Shown here in pieces: positions 8,746 through 16,313 of a stretch of 49,786 nt of DNA. The notes under the pieces are model-generated. The model did not search any database, was not told the DNA's origin, and was given only the letters and a program-made list of their open reading frames with translations. The DNA lies in contig JAZDOQ010000028.1 of the NCBI GenBank assembly GCA_043798445.1, positions 1 to 49,786 on the forward strand, given 5' to 3'. A program made the position numbers and the translations under genes. Positions within the stretch are counted from its first letter, which is position 1. Each line of letters opens with the position of its first letter. Source of the stretch: CAIJMI01 sp043798445 (lineage in GTDB: Bacteria > Patescibacteriota > Microgenomatia > UBA10105 > UBA927).

Positions 8746-9080
8746 AATCTAAAAAAGTAAAACTCAGCTTCTTCATCCGAATTATTTCTGATTTCGTGTT
8801 TGGTGTTAGATGGGAAAATAAATCTGTCCCCTGTAACAAACTTTTCCTCATTCCCTTCAGAATCTATAACTATACCTTTACCTTTAGTGACTACACAGAT
8901 TTCAACAATATTGTCGTGCTCATGCATTTCCCACTTCAAGCCTGAAGGTAAAAAGCCATAAGTATGTGCTTCGAAGTACTTGGAAGTCGTGTCTTCTTTT
9001 GCAACAATCATCTTTCGCGACCCAGATGAGTGGGATGTTCCCTCTACGGGAATGTCTTGAATATTTTTTTTAGAAAACAT
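8733..9080 (-). CDS. Single-domain cupin protein
   Basis: 115 aa. Both cupin motifs are visible: motif 1 is HEHDNIVEICVVTKGKG (two His and Glu as metal ligands, then G), and motif 2 is GDRFIFPSNTKHEI (Pro and the third His). This gives one six-stranded barrel with a probable metal site. Small cupins of this kind are sugar isomerases, dioxygenases or sugar-sensing proteins; nothing here narrows it down. It is monocistronic, lying between tRNA-Gly and the 66-aa frame. A run of T in its 5' region codes for KKN and carries no frameshift. Confidence 0.8.
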   Translation of the reverse strand: MFSKKNIQDIPVEGTSHSSGSRKMIVAKEDTTSKYFEAHTYGFLPSGLKWEMHEHDNIVEICVVTKGKGIVIDSEGNEEKFVTGDRFIFPSNTKHEIRNNSDEEAEFYFFRFQDQ

Positions 9081-9143
9081 ATCTATGCTTTATTGTAGCT
9101 TTTCTATCAGTTTATGTACATTTATGTTTATTCCTGTCACAAC

Positions 9144-9217
9144 TGGAGCGGGATAAGGGAATCGGACCCTCTTCTTCTCCTTGGGAAGGAGATATACTAC
9201 CGGTGTACTAATCCCGC
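9144..9217 (-). tRNA. tRNA-Gly (anticodon CCC), with encoded CCA
   Basis: The acceptor GCGGGAT pairs with ATCCCGC. The D arm is GTAC/GTAT with loop ACCGGTA. The anticodon arm is TCTCC/GGAGA with loop TTCCCAA, so the anticodon is CCC. The variable loop is AGAA. The T arm is GAGGG/CCCTT with loop TCCGATT (C at position 55). The discriminator is T, followed by an encoded CCA, the only one among the five tRNAs here. Its first 10 nt also supply the last codons and stop of the GIY-YIG gene. Its 5' 25 nt are repeated exactly at 9488-9512. Confidence 0.9.
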
Positions 9218-9459
9218 GATATTAATTTTTTAAAGGCGTTGCCACCTTTGTACGATTTTATCTCTTTTTCTCTTCTTTTTGCATCAGTGCTTGAATTGTA
9301 TGTTTCTGTAAACGCTAAATTCCATTTGTTTTTTGCGTACCTAGTTGATTTAGTTTGACCTCTGTTATGTTCTTCTAATCTTCGGATAAGATTATTTGTT
9401 GATCCAATGTAATATTTTTGGTTAATCGCATTTTGTAAGATATAGACAAAATATAACAT
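9208..9459 (-). CDS. Small GIY-YIG endonuclease-domain protein inserted between tRNA-Gly copies
   Basis: 83 aa from ATG 9459. The GIY and YIG elements are FVYILQN and YYIGSTNNLIRRLEEH, with the catalytic Arg in the following helix and the distal Glu in KRREKEIKSYK. This is the stand-alone 80-90 aa class (UvrC/SLX1-like nuclease domain only). The start codon lies directly after a 53-nt copy of the 5' part of tRNA-Gly. The stop codon TAG is formed by positions 8-10 of the intact tRNA-Gly. The gene is thus framed by tRNA sequence on both sides, suggesting tRNA-targeted insertion. A longer frame starting in the pseudo-tRNA (9480) is possible. Its activity is inferred from the motif only. Confidence 0.8.
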   Translation of the reverse strand: MLYFVYILQNAINQKYYIGSTNNLIRRLEEHNRGQTKSTRYAKNKWNLAFTETYNSSTDAKRREKEIKSYKGGNAFKKLISRD

Positions 9460-9512
9460 GGAGCCTCTTCTCCCCGCCATGGCGGGGTATACTACCGGTG
9501 TACTAATCCCGC
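9460..9512 (-). pseudogene. Truncated tRNA-Gly copy (5' end to T-loop)
   Basis: The minus strand from 9512 matches tRNA-Gly(CCC) exactly for 25 nt (acceptor 5' strand, D arm). It then has an altered anticodon arm, the perfect palindrome CCCCGCCATGGCGGGG (only a 6-nt loop if folded as an arm), then AGAAGAGG and TCC of the variable loop, T-stem and T-loop. Similarity stops at 9460, one base before the GIY-YIG start codon. The 3' acceptor strand is missing, so it cannot be a working tRNA. A tRNA-type promoter lies 11 nt upstream, so this was probably the original tRNA-Gly locus. Confidence 0.75.
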
Positions 9513-9523
9513 TTATATAAGGA

Positions 9524-9534
9524 ATTATATCAAA
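9524..9534 (-). promoter_or_regulatory. tRNA-type promoter upstream of the truncated tRNA-Gly
   Basis: On the minus strand TTTGATATAAT ends 11 nt before the 5' end of the truncated tRNA copy, the same sequence and spacing as at tRNA-Thr and tRNA-Glu. Transcription from here would run through the GIY-YIG gene into the intact tRNA-Gly. Confidence 0.55.
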
Positions 9535-9571
9535 CTATGCGCATCTTCGGCACGATGAGTTCCCGGGTTTG

Positions 9572-10120
9572 TTAGGGTAGTCTAAGAATGGTATTTGGGT
9601 AAATGATATTCGGATCGACAATAATTGAATTTGCCTTAACGATATCTACCCATTTATATCCGGTTCCATACTCCCGTTCTGCAATTTTCCATAAGGATTC
9701 TCCCTGTGCCACTGTTACTTCACTATGGCGTGGTGTAACTGTGTCTGTTGATACGCCATTGAGAATATCCCCCTGTTCAGTGAGGGTTATTGGTGAAACA
9801 TTTGGAATGGTTAGTGTTTGTCCAATTGCTAATGCGTCAGGATTATCAAGTTCATTGGTTGATGCGATGTCTACCCAGTTGTATCCACTTTTGTAATAGG
9901 TAAGTGATATATCCCATAACGTATCACCTTTTTTAACTGTGTATGTTGTTGGCAATACAGGTTCATTTTTTGTCATTTCTTTATTCGCTCGGTTTTGTTC
10001 TCGTACTGTTGAAATGATTGAATACGAAAGCATACCGATAATGATTACCATGGCAACACCGATGACGAGAGAAATAACGGAATCTGATGTGCGAAAGAAT
10101 TTTTTACATGTTTTCAACAT
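9572..10120 (-). CDS. Membrane-anchored protein with two LysM domains
   Basis: 182 aa from ATG 10120. This start has GAGG at an 8-nt distance and avoids an implausible basic extension of the longer frame. One transmembrane segment near the N-terminus (SLVIGVAMVIIIGMLSY) is followed by a short linker and two LysM repeats: TYTVKKGDTLWDISLTYY ... LAIGQTLTIP and VTVAQGESLWKIAEREYG ... YPNTILRLP. LysM binds N-acetylglucosamine chains, so the protein probably docks to peptidoglycan from the membrane. No catalytic domain is present. It lies downstream of tRNA-Asp in the same direction. Confidence 0.85.
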   Translation of the reverse strand: MLKTCKKFFRTSDSVISLVIGVAMVIIIGMLSYSIISTVREQNRANKEMTKNEPVLPTTYTVKKGDTLWDISLTYYKSGYNWVDIASTNELDNPDALAIGQTLTIPNVSPITLTEQGDILNGVSTDTVTPRHSEVTVAQGESLWKIAEREYGTGYKWVDIVKANSIIVDPNIIYPNTILRLP

Positions 10121-10233
10121 ATATTCTGCCTCCATTCTGGGCAGAAATAAAGGTGAGCCCTTCTTCACAAAAGTTACGAAGGGCATCGAAACTTCTAATC
10201 TCGCCATACGGCATTGATAAGAAATTTCTGATG

Positions 10234-10308
10234 CGGGACCGAAGGGGTTCGAACCCTCGACCTCTTCCTTGACAGGGAAGCGCTCTAACCGGGCTGAGCT
10301 ACGATCCC
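10234..10308 (-). tRNA. tRNA-Asp (anticodon GTC)
   Basis: The acceptor GGGATCG pairs with CGGTCCC (one T-G wobble). The D arm is GCTC/GAGC with loop AGCCCGGTTA. The anticodon arm is CTTCC/GGAAG with loop CTGTCAA, so the anticodon is GTC. The variable loop is AGGTC, and the T arm is GAGGG/CCCTT with the canonical loop TTCGAAC. The discriminator is G and no CCA is encoded. Confidence 0.92.
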
Positions 10309-10320
10309 AAATGCTTTTGT

Positions 10321-10328
10321 ATTATACT
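10321..10328. promoter_or_regulatory. Overlapping divergent -10 boxes for tRNA-Asp and PolX
   Basis: The 8-bp ATTATACT reads TATACT on the plus strand, 6 nt before the PolX ATG at 10335, and TATAAT on the minus strand, 12 nt before the tRNA-Asp 5' end. Only one direction can be melted at a time, so the two promoters should compete. No good -35 was seen for PolX. Confidence 0.5.
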
Positions 10329-10334
10329 GAATGT

Positions 10335-12128
10335 ATGACTAACGTACAACTTGCGGTATTATTTCGAAATATTGCATCGGTATATCAGATCAAAGGAGAG
10401 AATAGATTCCGAATTATTGCGTATGAACGCGCCGCAGATAGTATTGAGCATTTAACCAGCGAGGCCAAAGATTATTGGGATGATGGAAAAGTGAACGAGA
10501 TTCCGGGAGTTGGACCCACGATTGCATCACATCTTGATGAACTCTTTAAAACAGGTCACGCCAAACACTTTGATAAAACACTTGCACAAGTTCCCAAAAG
10601 CATATTTCCATTGTTATTAGTACCTGGTATTGGACCAAAGCGTGCATACAAACTAGTGAATGAATTAAAGCTGAAGAATGAAAACACTGTGGTAAAAGAT
10701 TTACTGGCTAAAGCAACACGGCATACTATAGCTCCTATTGAAGGATTTGGAGAAAAGTCAGAAGAGGAAATTATTAAAAATATTAACACATATCTTCAAG
10801 GCGGTATTAAAGAAAATCGTATTACGCTTCGTGAAGCGGATGAAATCGCGGAATCCGTAAAAGCATTTTTGCTTGAAAATTCACATATATCAAAAGTTGA
10901 CGTGTTGGGAAGCCTACGGCGACGGGTTGCGACCATTGGAGATGTTGATATGGCAATTATTACGGATGACACCGGTAAGGCAATTGATCATTTTTGTGCT
11001 TATCGCCATGAAAAAATCGTTGAGAGAGGGCCTACAGGTGCGTCACTTCTTCTTACGAACGGTCGTCAGGTTGATTTACGAGTACAGGAGGCTGATTCCT
11101 ATGGAGCCATGTTGCAGTATTTTACAGGTTCCAAGAATCATAATATTAAGCTTCGAACGTATGCACTATCAAAACACCTTTCGTTATCAGAATATGGAAT
11201 TAAAGATGGGAAAACAAATGTAGTGAAGAAATTTAAAACGGAAGAAACGTTCTATGAGTATATTGGGCTGCAATGGATTCCTCCGGAACTTCGGGAGGAT
11301 CGAGGTGAAATAGATGCAGCCCTTCGACAAGCTCAGGGTAAACTGCCTGGGTTACCCAATCTTGTTAATCTCACCGATATAAAGGGTGATCTACATATTC
11401 ACACGGATTATAATCTTGAGCCTTCACACGACATCGGAGGAAGCGGACTTGTTGAACTATTGGATAAAGCCTTTTTGCTTGGCTATGATTATATCGGTAT
11501 CAGTGACCATAATCCGAGTGTAGGAAATCATTCTAAAAAACAGATAATTGACATAATGAAGCGACGTAAGTCATATTATGAACAACAATATAGTTCATGG
11601 AAGAAAAAGAATAATAATAGTGTTCAATTATATATAATGTTGGAAATTGATATAACTCCAAGCGGTGAGTTGGCGCTCCCTTATGAAGCTTTTGAGTATA
11701 TTGATGCTGCAATTATTTCTGTTCATTCGAGTCTTCAGCAAACAAGGGATGAAATGACAAATCGGTTGATACAAGCAATCTCCGTTCATCCAAAAGTAAA
11801 AATTATTGGTCATCCGACTGGCCGTCTTCTTGGAAGGCGGGAGGGATTTGAAATAAATTGGAAAGAACTATTTCCCCTACTTGCCAATAGAGGTATAGCA
11901 CTTGAGATTAATGCACATCCATATAGATTAGATTTACCGGACGCATTAGTCTATGAAGCAATAAAGCAGCATGTGCCTCTTATTATTAATTCTGATACAC
12001 ATGAGGTATCTGATATGGATAATATGTCCTATGGAGTGTCAGTTGCGAGACGAGGTTGGGCGCAAAAAGATGACATTTTAAATACTTTTCAGTATAATAA
12101 ATTTAATGATTGGTTAAAAAAATCATAA
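10335..12128 (+). CDS. polX: DNA polymerase X family protein with PHP domain
   Basis: 597 aa from ATG 10335. A longer frame would begin inside tRNA-Asp, and the -10 box at 10323-10328 fits the short start. N-terminal HhH/8-kDa region (IPGVGPTIASHLDEL, LLVPGIGPKRAYKL). The pol beta-like palm has LGSLRRR and GDVDMAII (about residue 202) with the catalytic aspartates. The C-terminal PHP domain begins at about residue 350 (DLHIHTDYN) and continues with GISDHNPS, SVHSS, IIGHPTGR, INAHPYR and INSDTHE, so all metal-binding clusters appear present. The family fills gaps in base excision repair, and the PHP domain adds 3'-5' exonuclease or phosphatase activity. It heads a run of envelope and core genes. 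Confidence 0.93.
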   Translation: MTNVQLAVLFRNIASVYQIKGENRFRIIAYERAADSIEHLTSEAKDYWDDGKVNEIPGVGPTIASHLDELFKTGHAKHFDKTLAQVPKSIFPLLLVPGIGPKRAYKLVNELKLKNENTVVKDLLAKATRHTIAPIEGFGEKSEEEIIKNINTYLQGGIKENRITLREADEIAESVKAFLLENSHISKVDVLGSLRRRVATIGDVDMAIITDDTGKAIDHFCAYRHEKIVERGPTGASLLLTNGRQVDLRVQEADSYGAMLQYFTGSKNHNIKLRTYALSKHLSLSEYGIKDGKTNVVKKFKTEETFYEYIGLQWIPPELREDRGEIDAALRQAQGKLPGLPNLVNLTDIKGDLHIHTDYNLEPSHDIGGSGLVELLDKAFLLGYDYIGISDHNPSVGNHSKKQIIDIMKRRKSYYEQQYSSWKKKNNNSVQLYIMLEIDITPSGELALPYEAFEYIDAAIISVHSSLQQTRDEMTNRLIQAISVHPKVKIIGHPTGRLLGRREGFEINWKELFPLLANRGIALEINAHPYRLDLPDALVYEAIKQHVPLIINSDTHEVSDMDNMSYGVSVARRGWAQKDDILNTFQYNKFNDWLKKS

Positions 12129-12137
12129 AGGAGGAAT

Positions 12138-12689
12138 ATGCAGCCATTTCTAATTATTATTATAGGTGTCGTACTTCTCGTTATCTTTATCTGGAGTCTC
12201 TACAATGGCTTAATCACCATGGCAACTCAAATTGAGGAAGCGTGGAGCCAGATTGATGTGCAATTGAAACGCAGAATGGATCTTATCCCAAATTTAGTTT
12301 CCTCAGTGAAAGGGTATGCAAAGCATGAGAAGACCGTTTTCGAAAATGTAACAAAAGCCCGGTCAGCCATGATGAAGGCCGAAAGTCCAGAACAAATGGC
12401 AAAGGCTAATGATCAATTAAGCGGTGCATTAAAGTCACTGTTTGCAGTTGCCGAAAATTATCCGCAGCTTAGAGCGAACGAAAATTTTCTTCAACTTCAA
12501 AAAGAAATTGGAGATACAGAAGATAAAGTGGCGTATTCACGGCAATTTTATAATTCAACCGTGATGGACTATAACGTCAAAGTAAAGGTGTTTCCAAATG
12601 TGCTTCTTGCCGGAGCGTTTGGTTTTAAAGAAAAACCGTTCTTTAAAACAGAGGAAGAAGAACGGAAAAGCGTTAAAGTTGAGTTTTAA
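12138..12689 (+). CDS. lemA: LemA family protein
   Basis: 183 aa. The N-terminal membrane helix (FLIIIIGVVLLVIFIWSLYNG) is followed by the signature EEAWSQIDVQLKRRMDLIPNLVSSVKGYAKHE. The rest is a helical bundle including YNSTVMDYNVKVKVFPNVLLAGAFGF, the typical LemA ending. A strong Shine-Dalgarno (AAAGGAGG, 12127-12134) precedes ATG 12138, as for an internal operon gene. The usual neighbour of lemA is the HtpX/M48 protease, and that is exactly the next gene here, 8 nt downstream. The biochemical role is not established; the pair is linked to membrane protein quality control. Confidence 0.93.
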   Translation: MQPFLIIIIGVVLLVIFIWSLYNGLITMATQIEEAWSQIDVQLKRRMDLIPNLVSSVKGYAKHEKTVFENVTKARSAMMKAESPEQMAKANDQLSGALKSLFAVAENYPQLRANENFLQLQKEIGDTEDKVAYSRQFYNSTVMDYNVKVKVFPNVLLAGAFGFKEKPFFKTEEEERKSVKVEF

Positions 12690-12697
12690 GCCAACGC

Positions 12698-13594
12698 ATG
12701 TCTATCAGATCACAAATTCAATCGAACATTATTCGTTCCTATATCTTCATGATTGTGTTTATTTCCTTTGTTGCGGGACTGTCGTATATTTTTGGACAGG
12801 CATTTGGGTACGGGAATTCATTTATAGGAATAGCAATCATTATCTCAACGCTATCAAGCATTGGAAGTTTATATTTTGGTGATGCAATTGTTCTTGCCAT
12901 GTCGGGAGCACGGCCGGCACAAAGAGCGCGCGATTTTGATTTTTATACGGTAGCGGAAAATGTGAGCCTGGCAGCAGGTCTTCCAATGCCAAAACTGTAT
13001 GTTATTGAAGATGCTGCAATGAATGCATTTGCCACAGGTCGTGATCCAAAACATGCAGTTGTTTGTGTAACGACAGGGTTACTTCAAAAACTTGATAGAC
13101 GGGAAATTGAAGGTGTCATAGCGCACGAACTATCTCATGTAAAAAACTACGATATCCGGCTCATGGCAGTTGTTGCAGTGCTCGCAGGTACAATAGCTTT
13201 TGCTTCTGATATGTTCATGCGAAATCTGTGGTTGGGCGGAGGTAGAGATAGAAACAGTGATAGAAATAACAGTGGTATACTTCTGATTGTCGGTATCGTT
13301 CTTGCAATCATTTCTCCGCTTATTGCAGCACTTATCCAATTTGCCATTTCAAGAAAACGTGAGTATTTAGCTGACGCAACAGGTGCTCTCATTACGAGGT
13401 ATCCGGAGGGTCTTGCTAGAGCTTTAGAAAAAATTGGAAACGAATCCCGTGTATTAAAGAAAGCTTCAAATGCTACAGCACATTTGTTTATCGTAAATCC
13501 ATTTAAGAACAAAAAAACACATGCATGGTTTTCAGGATTATTTAACACACACCCGCCGATAAATGAACGCATTCGAATGCTTCGGGCAATGTGA
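12698..13594 (+). CDS. htpX: HtpX-like M48 membrane zinc metalloprotease
   Basis: 298 aa. Two N-terminal transmembrane segments are followed by a cytoplasmic-facing protease domain. The zinc motif is HELSH (residues 143-147) in EIEGVIAHELSHVKNYD. The third ligand Glu is in REYLADATGALI after two further hydrophobic segments (GILLIVGIVLAIISPLIAALI). STHPP-type ending: NTHPPINERI. The length matches HtpX (about 290 aa). The enzyme degrades damaged or misfolded membrane proteins. It is paired with lemA. The stop TGA is followed directly by the murT promoter. Confidence 0.93.
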   Translation: MSIRSQIQSNIIRSYIFMIVFISFVAGLSYIFGQAFGYGNSFIGIAIIISTLSSIGSLYFGDAIVLAMSGARPAQRARDFDFYTVAENVSLAAGLPMPKLYVIEDAAMNAFATGRDPKHAVVCVTTGLLQKLDRREIEGVIAHELSHVKNYDIRLMAVVAVLAGTIAFASDMFMRNLWLGGGRDRNSDRNNSGILLIVGIVLAIISPLIAALIQFAISRKREYLADATGALITRYPEGLARALEKIGNESRVLKKASNATAHLFIVNPFKNKKTHAWFSGLFNTHPPINERIRMLRAM

Positions 13595-13595
13595 G

Positions 13596-13601
13596 TATAA
13601 T
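13596..13601 (+). promoter_or_regulatory. -10 box of murT-gatD
   Basis: TATAAT lies immediately after the htpX stop and 14 nt before ATG 13616, giving a leader of roughly 8 nt. It supports the ATG rather than the upstream GTG as the murT start. Confidence 0.45.
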
Positions 13602-13615
13602 AGTGTGTGTACTAC

Positions 13616-14917
13616 ATGAAACAAATTCTTTACATCATTGCGTGTGTTTCTGGATTACTTACATCTTTTATTAGTAGATTTCTTGGGTACGGAGCAGGTG
13701 CTACGTGGCCAGGTGAAATTGCGCTTCGGATATATCCCCGTATCCTTGAAAAACTTACAAAACGCATAAAAAATGGAATAATTATCGTTGCGGGAACAAA
13801 TGGAAAAACAACAACCTCTGGCATGATAACCAGCATTATTCGTCATGCTGGTAATTCCGTGTTACATAACACCAGCGGAGCAAATCTCATAAACGGTATT
13901 GTGTCTTCATTTTTTGTTTCTTGGAAAAAAGTAGATTGGGCCGTGTTTGAAGTTGATGAGAATGCATTGCCGAAATTATTATCATTCATTAATCCAACAG
14001 CTATTGTTCTTCTTAATCTTTTTCGTGATCAGTTAGACAGATATGGAGAGGTGGACACAATCGCATCCTCATGGAGATTACCGTTATTATCTCTTGATGA
14101 GAAAACCACGGTGCTTGCAAACGGCGATGATCCTACCATTGTCGCGGTGACAGAAAAATTACACTCAAGGGCTGTGTATTTTGGTCTGGAAAATCCAAAA
14201 CTGTATCTATCAAAAATGCAGCACGCAACAGATGCAATTTATTGTCCGATATGCGGGACACGGCTTACCTTTGGCGGCGTATATTTTTCCCATCTTGGAA
14301 AATGGGCCTGCGGATCTTGCGGATTTACCCACCCAGATATTTTAATTGATGCAGCTGACTACGAGTCTTCCCTTGAGGGTGTGTATAACATCTACAATAC
14401 CCTTGCTGCCGCATCTGTTGGTGAAGTATTAGGCATTGATAAAGGTGAAATTCAACAATCTTTAGATGAATTTCAACCGGTATTTGGTCGAATGGAGACG
14501 GTGCAATATTATGGTAAGACCATACGCATTCTGTTATCGAAAAACCCAACAGGATTTAATGAATCGTTGCGTACTGTTTTGTCATCTTCTCAAAAAGGTC
14601 CGATACTAGTGTTATTAAACGATAGAGTTCCTGATGGTAAAGATGTGAGCTGGATATGGGATGTAGATTTTGAACAGCTTTCAGGATTTCCTTACTCAAT
14701 CATCATTTCTGGAGACCGTGCGTATGATATGGCGGTTCGGATTGCGTATATTGAAAAAAAGAAGAGACAATTAGATGTTCAGGTTTTAGAAGGCTTTGAA
14801 TCAGCCATTAAAACAACTGTTGATGTTGCAAAAGAAAATGAAATTGTGTGGGTCTTAGCTACCTATTCAGCAATGCTAGACGCACGAAAAATATTAACGG
14901 GAAAACGAATTCTTTAA
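13616..14917 (+). CDS. murT: MurT: lipid II isoglutaminyl synthase, Mur-ligase subunit
   Basis: 433 aa. It is a Mur ligase-type protein without the UDP-MurNAc-binding N-terminal domain. The P-loop is AGTNGKTTTSGM (residues 59-70), then EVDENALP and LLNLFRDQLDRYGE. An inserted zinc ribbon (CPICGTRL ... ACGSCGF, about residues 205-225) is characteristic of MurT. The C-terminal domain (about residue 300 on) has NPTGFNESLRTV and DGKDVSWIWDVDFE, the DUF1727 region that contacts GatD. With GatD it uses ATP to amidate D-Glu of lipid II to D-isoGln in the cytoplasm. gatD follows 2 nt after the stop. Confidence 0.92.
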   Translation: MKQILYIIACVSGLLTSFISRFLGYGAGATWPGEIALRIYPRILEKLTKRIKNGIIIVAGTNGKTTTSGMITSIIRHAGNSVLHNTSGANLINGIVSSFFVSWKKVDWAVFEVDENALPKLLSFINPTAIVLLNLFRDQLDRYGEVDTIASSWRLPLLSLDEKTTVLANGDDPTIVAVTEKLHSRAVYFGLENPKLYLSKMQHATDAIYCPICGTRLTFGGVYFSHLGKWACGSCGFTHPDILIDAADYESSLEGVYNIYNTLAAASVGEVLGIDKGEIQQSLDEFQPVFGRMETVQYYGKTIRILLSKNPTGFNESLRTVLSSSQKGPILVLLNDRVPDGKDVSWIWDVDFEQLSGFPYSIIISGDRAYDMAVRIAYIEKKKRQLDVQVLEGFESAIKTTVDVAKENEIVWVLATYSAMLDARKILTGKRIL

Positions 14918-14919
14918 CT

Positions 14920-15699
14920 ATGAACTATGAACTAACAATCGGCTGGTTATATCCGGAACTCATGTCAACTTATGGAGACCGCGGAAACGTGCTTATTTTG
15001 CAAAAACGGTGTGTATGGCGGGGAATAGCATGTGAAATAATGCCGATAGATTTTCAAACAAAAGAGGAACAAATCGAAAAAATTGACATGATTTTTGGAG
15101 GAGGTGCGCAAGACAGGCAGCAAGGTATATTAATTGATGATTTAAGAAAACGGAAAGGTCCGGTATTAAGACGACTTTTGGATCGTGATATTCCAGGACT
15201 ATTTGTGTGCGGATCTCCTCAACTGTTAGGTCATTCGTATATGATGGGTGACGGTACGAAGCTTGAAGGATTGTGTTTGTTTGATATGGAAAGCAGACAT
15301 GCTGGGAATGACAAACCACGATGTATAGGAAATATTGCGGTTAGTATTCCAGATATATATAAAGTTCCTGGTATTCAGTATAAAACTACCATCGTTGGAT
15401 TTGAAAATCATGGAGGCCGGACATATTTAGGAACTCGAGTTAAACCATTCGGTACTGTACTAATTGGAAACGGAAATAATGGAGAAGATAAGACGGAGGG
15501 TGCAGTGTATAAAAATTGGATCGCAACATATTCACACGGACCGCTCCTTGCAAAGAATCCTCATATCGCTGATTATTTAATTGCTAAAACACTGGAAATA
15601 AAATACGGGAAGAAGATTCACCTATCGCAACTTGACGATACATTGATGTGGCAAGCCCACGACATAATGTTGAAAAGAATGAGTGTTACGATTGGGTAA
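14920..15699 (+). CDS. gatD: GatD: lipid II isoglutaminyl synthase, glutamine amidotransferase subunit
   Basis: 259 aa from ATG 14920, 2 nt after the murT stop; a longer frame overlapping murT is unlikely. The CobB/CobQ-type class I amidotransferase shows IGWLYPELMSTYGDRGN at the N-terminus and FGGGAQDRQQ. The nucleophile is Cys97 in GLFVCGSPQLLG, and the catalytic His is near residue 206 in TYSHGPLLAKNP. It supplies ammonia from glutamine to MurT. The presence of the pair implies that this organism makes amidated peptidoglycan. It overlaps the convergent 97-aa gene by 14 bp. Confidence 0.93.
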   Translation: MNYELTIGWLYPELMSTYGDRGNVLILQKRCVWRGIACEIMPIDFQTKEEQIEKIDMIFGGGAQDRQQGILIDDLRKRKGPVLRRLLDRDIPGLFVCGSPQLLGHSYMMGDGTKLEGLCLFDMESRHAGNDKPRCIGNIAVSIPDIYKVPGIQYKTTIVGFENHGGRTYLGTRVKPFGTVLIGNGNNGEDKTEGAVYKNWIATYSHGPLLAKNPHIADYLIAKTLEIKYGKKIHLSQLDDTLMWQAHDIMLKRMSVTIG

Positions 15700-15979
15700 C
15701 ACCGATGTAATCGATTTTAGGAAAATCTTTCCTGATGATCTCCCAAAATTTTTCCGACAGGTTCTGAGAAAATTTGCCGAACTGTCCGCCTTCGGTCTTG
15801 CCACAAAGCCTTCGTTCATAATCATGAATGATATCCTGGATTTCTCTTCCAACAGCAGTAAACTCAGCTTGATTAGCTTGCGGATAGCTAACGTAGCGCT
15901 CATGAACTTTAAAAAAGTTATCAAACGCTTTTTTATTTTCATCAATCATTGTTTGATACGTAAGTTGATATTGGCGCAT
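15686..15979 (-). CDS. Conserved-looking hypothetical protein, 97 aa
   Basis: A soluble, helical, charge-rich protein: YQTMIDENKKAFDNFF and REIQDIIHDYERRLCG form probable helices, and it ends with FSQNLSEKFWEIIRKDFPKIDYIG. I do not recognise a named family. It lies between gatD and gatC on the opposite strand, with its 3' end overlapping gatD by 14 bp. The composition, and the fact that it fills the whole gap, support it being real. Confidence 0.65.
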   Translation of the reverse strand: MRQYQLTYQTMIDENKKAFDNFFKVHERYVSYPQANQAEFTAVGREIQDIIHDYERRLCGKTEGGQFGKFSQNLSEKFWEIIRKDFPKIDYIGVTQS

Positions 15980-16000
15980 GAGAATATTTTACGGTAGAAT
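15971..16000 (+). promoter_or_regulatory. Promoter of gatCAB-dnaE
   Basis: TTGGCG (15971-15976), an 18-bp spacer and TAGAAT (15995-16000) lie 9 nt before the gatC ATG at 16010, giving a leader of only 2-3 nt. The box overlaps the 5' end of the divergent 97-aa gene. Confidence 0.45.
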
Positions 16001-16009
16001 GGGGTAAGT

Positions 16010-16309
16010 ATGCAATCGAATAAAACTATTATTGATGTAGCTCACATTGCGGCGTTAGCAAACTTGCAGATAACGGATGCACAAAAAGAAAAATTTTCTT
16101 CACAACTTTCATCTGTATTGGGATATATGGCAAAAATTCAATCATTAAATACTGACGGAGTTGCCGAAACAGCGCAGGTTACGGGACTTACTAATGTGTT
16201 TCGTGAAGATATCATCGATGATAAACGAACGTTTACTCAGGAGGAAGCATTACAGAATGCGAAGCGTACGTATAACGGATATTTTGTTGTGCCAGCAGTT
16301 TTTGAATAA
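16010..16309 (+). CDS. gatC: GatC: Asp-tRNA(Asn)/Glu-tRNA(Gln) amidotransferase subunit C
   Basis: 99 aa, the normal size. The N-terminal helix DVAHIAALANLQITDAQKE is the family signature (V..IA.LA.L....). The middle has QLSSVLGYMAKIQSLNTDGV, and the C-terminal half wraps GatA/GatB (FREDIIDDK). It stabilises the GatCAB complex that converts Glu-tRNA(Gln) or Asp-tRNA(Asn) to the amide. It is first of a tight gatC-gatA-gatB-dnaE row with 1-4 nt gaps. Confidence 0.92.
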   Translation: MQSNKTIIDVAHIAALANLQITDAQKEKFSSQLSSVLGYMAKIQSLNTDGVAETAQVTGLTNVFREDIIDDKRTFTQEEALQNAKRTYNGYFVVPAVFE

Positions 16310-16313
16310 AACT

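Noticed and set aside
10140..10207. Longer N-terminus for the LysM protein, starting at 10207
   Set aside because: It adds a basic stretch before the transmembrane helix, while ATG 10120 has a well-spaced GAGG.
10269..10334. Extended PolX start within tRNA-Asp
   Set aside because: The extra 22 residues are antisense tRNA; the -10 box and family alignment support 10335.
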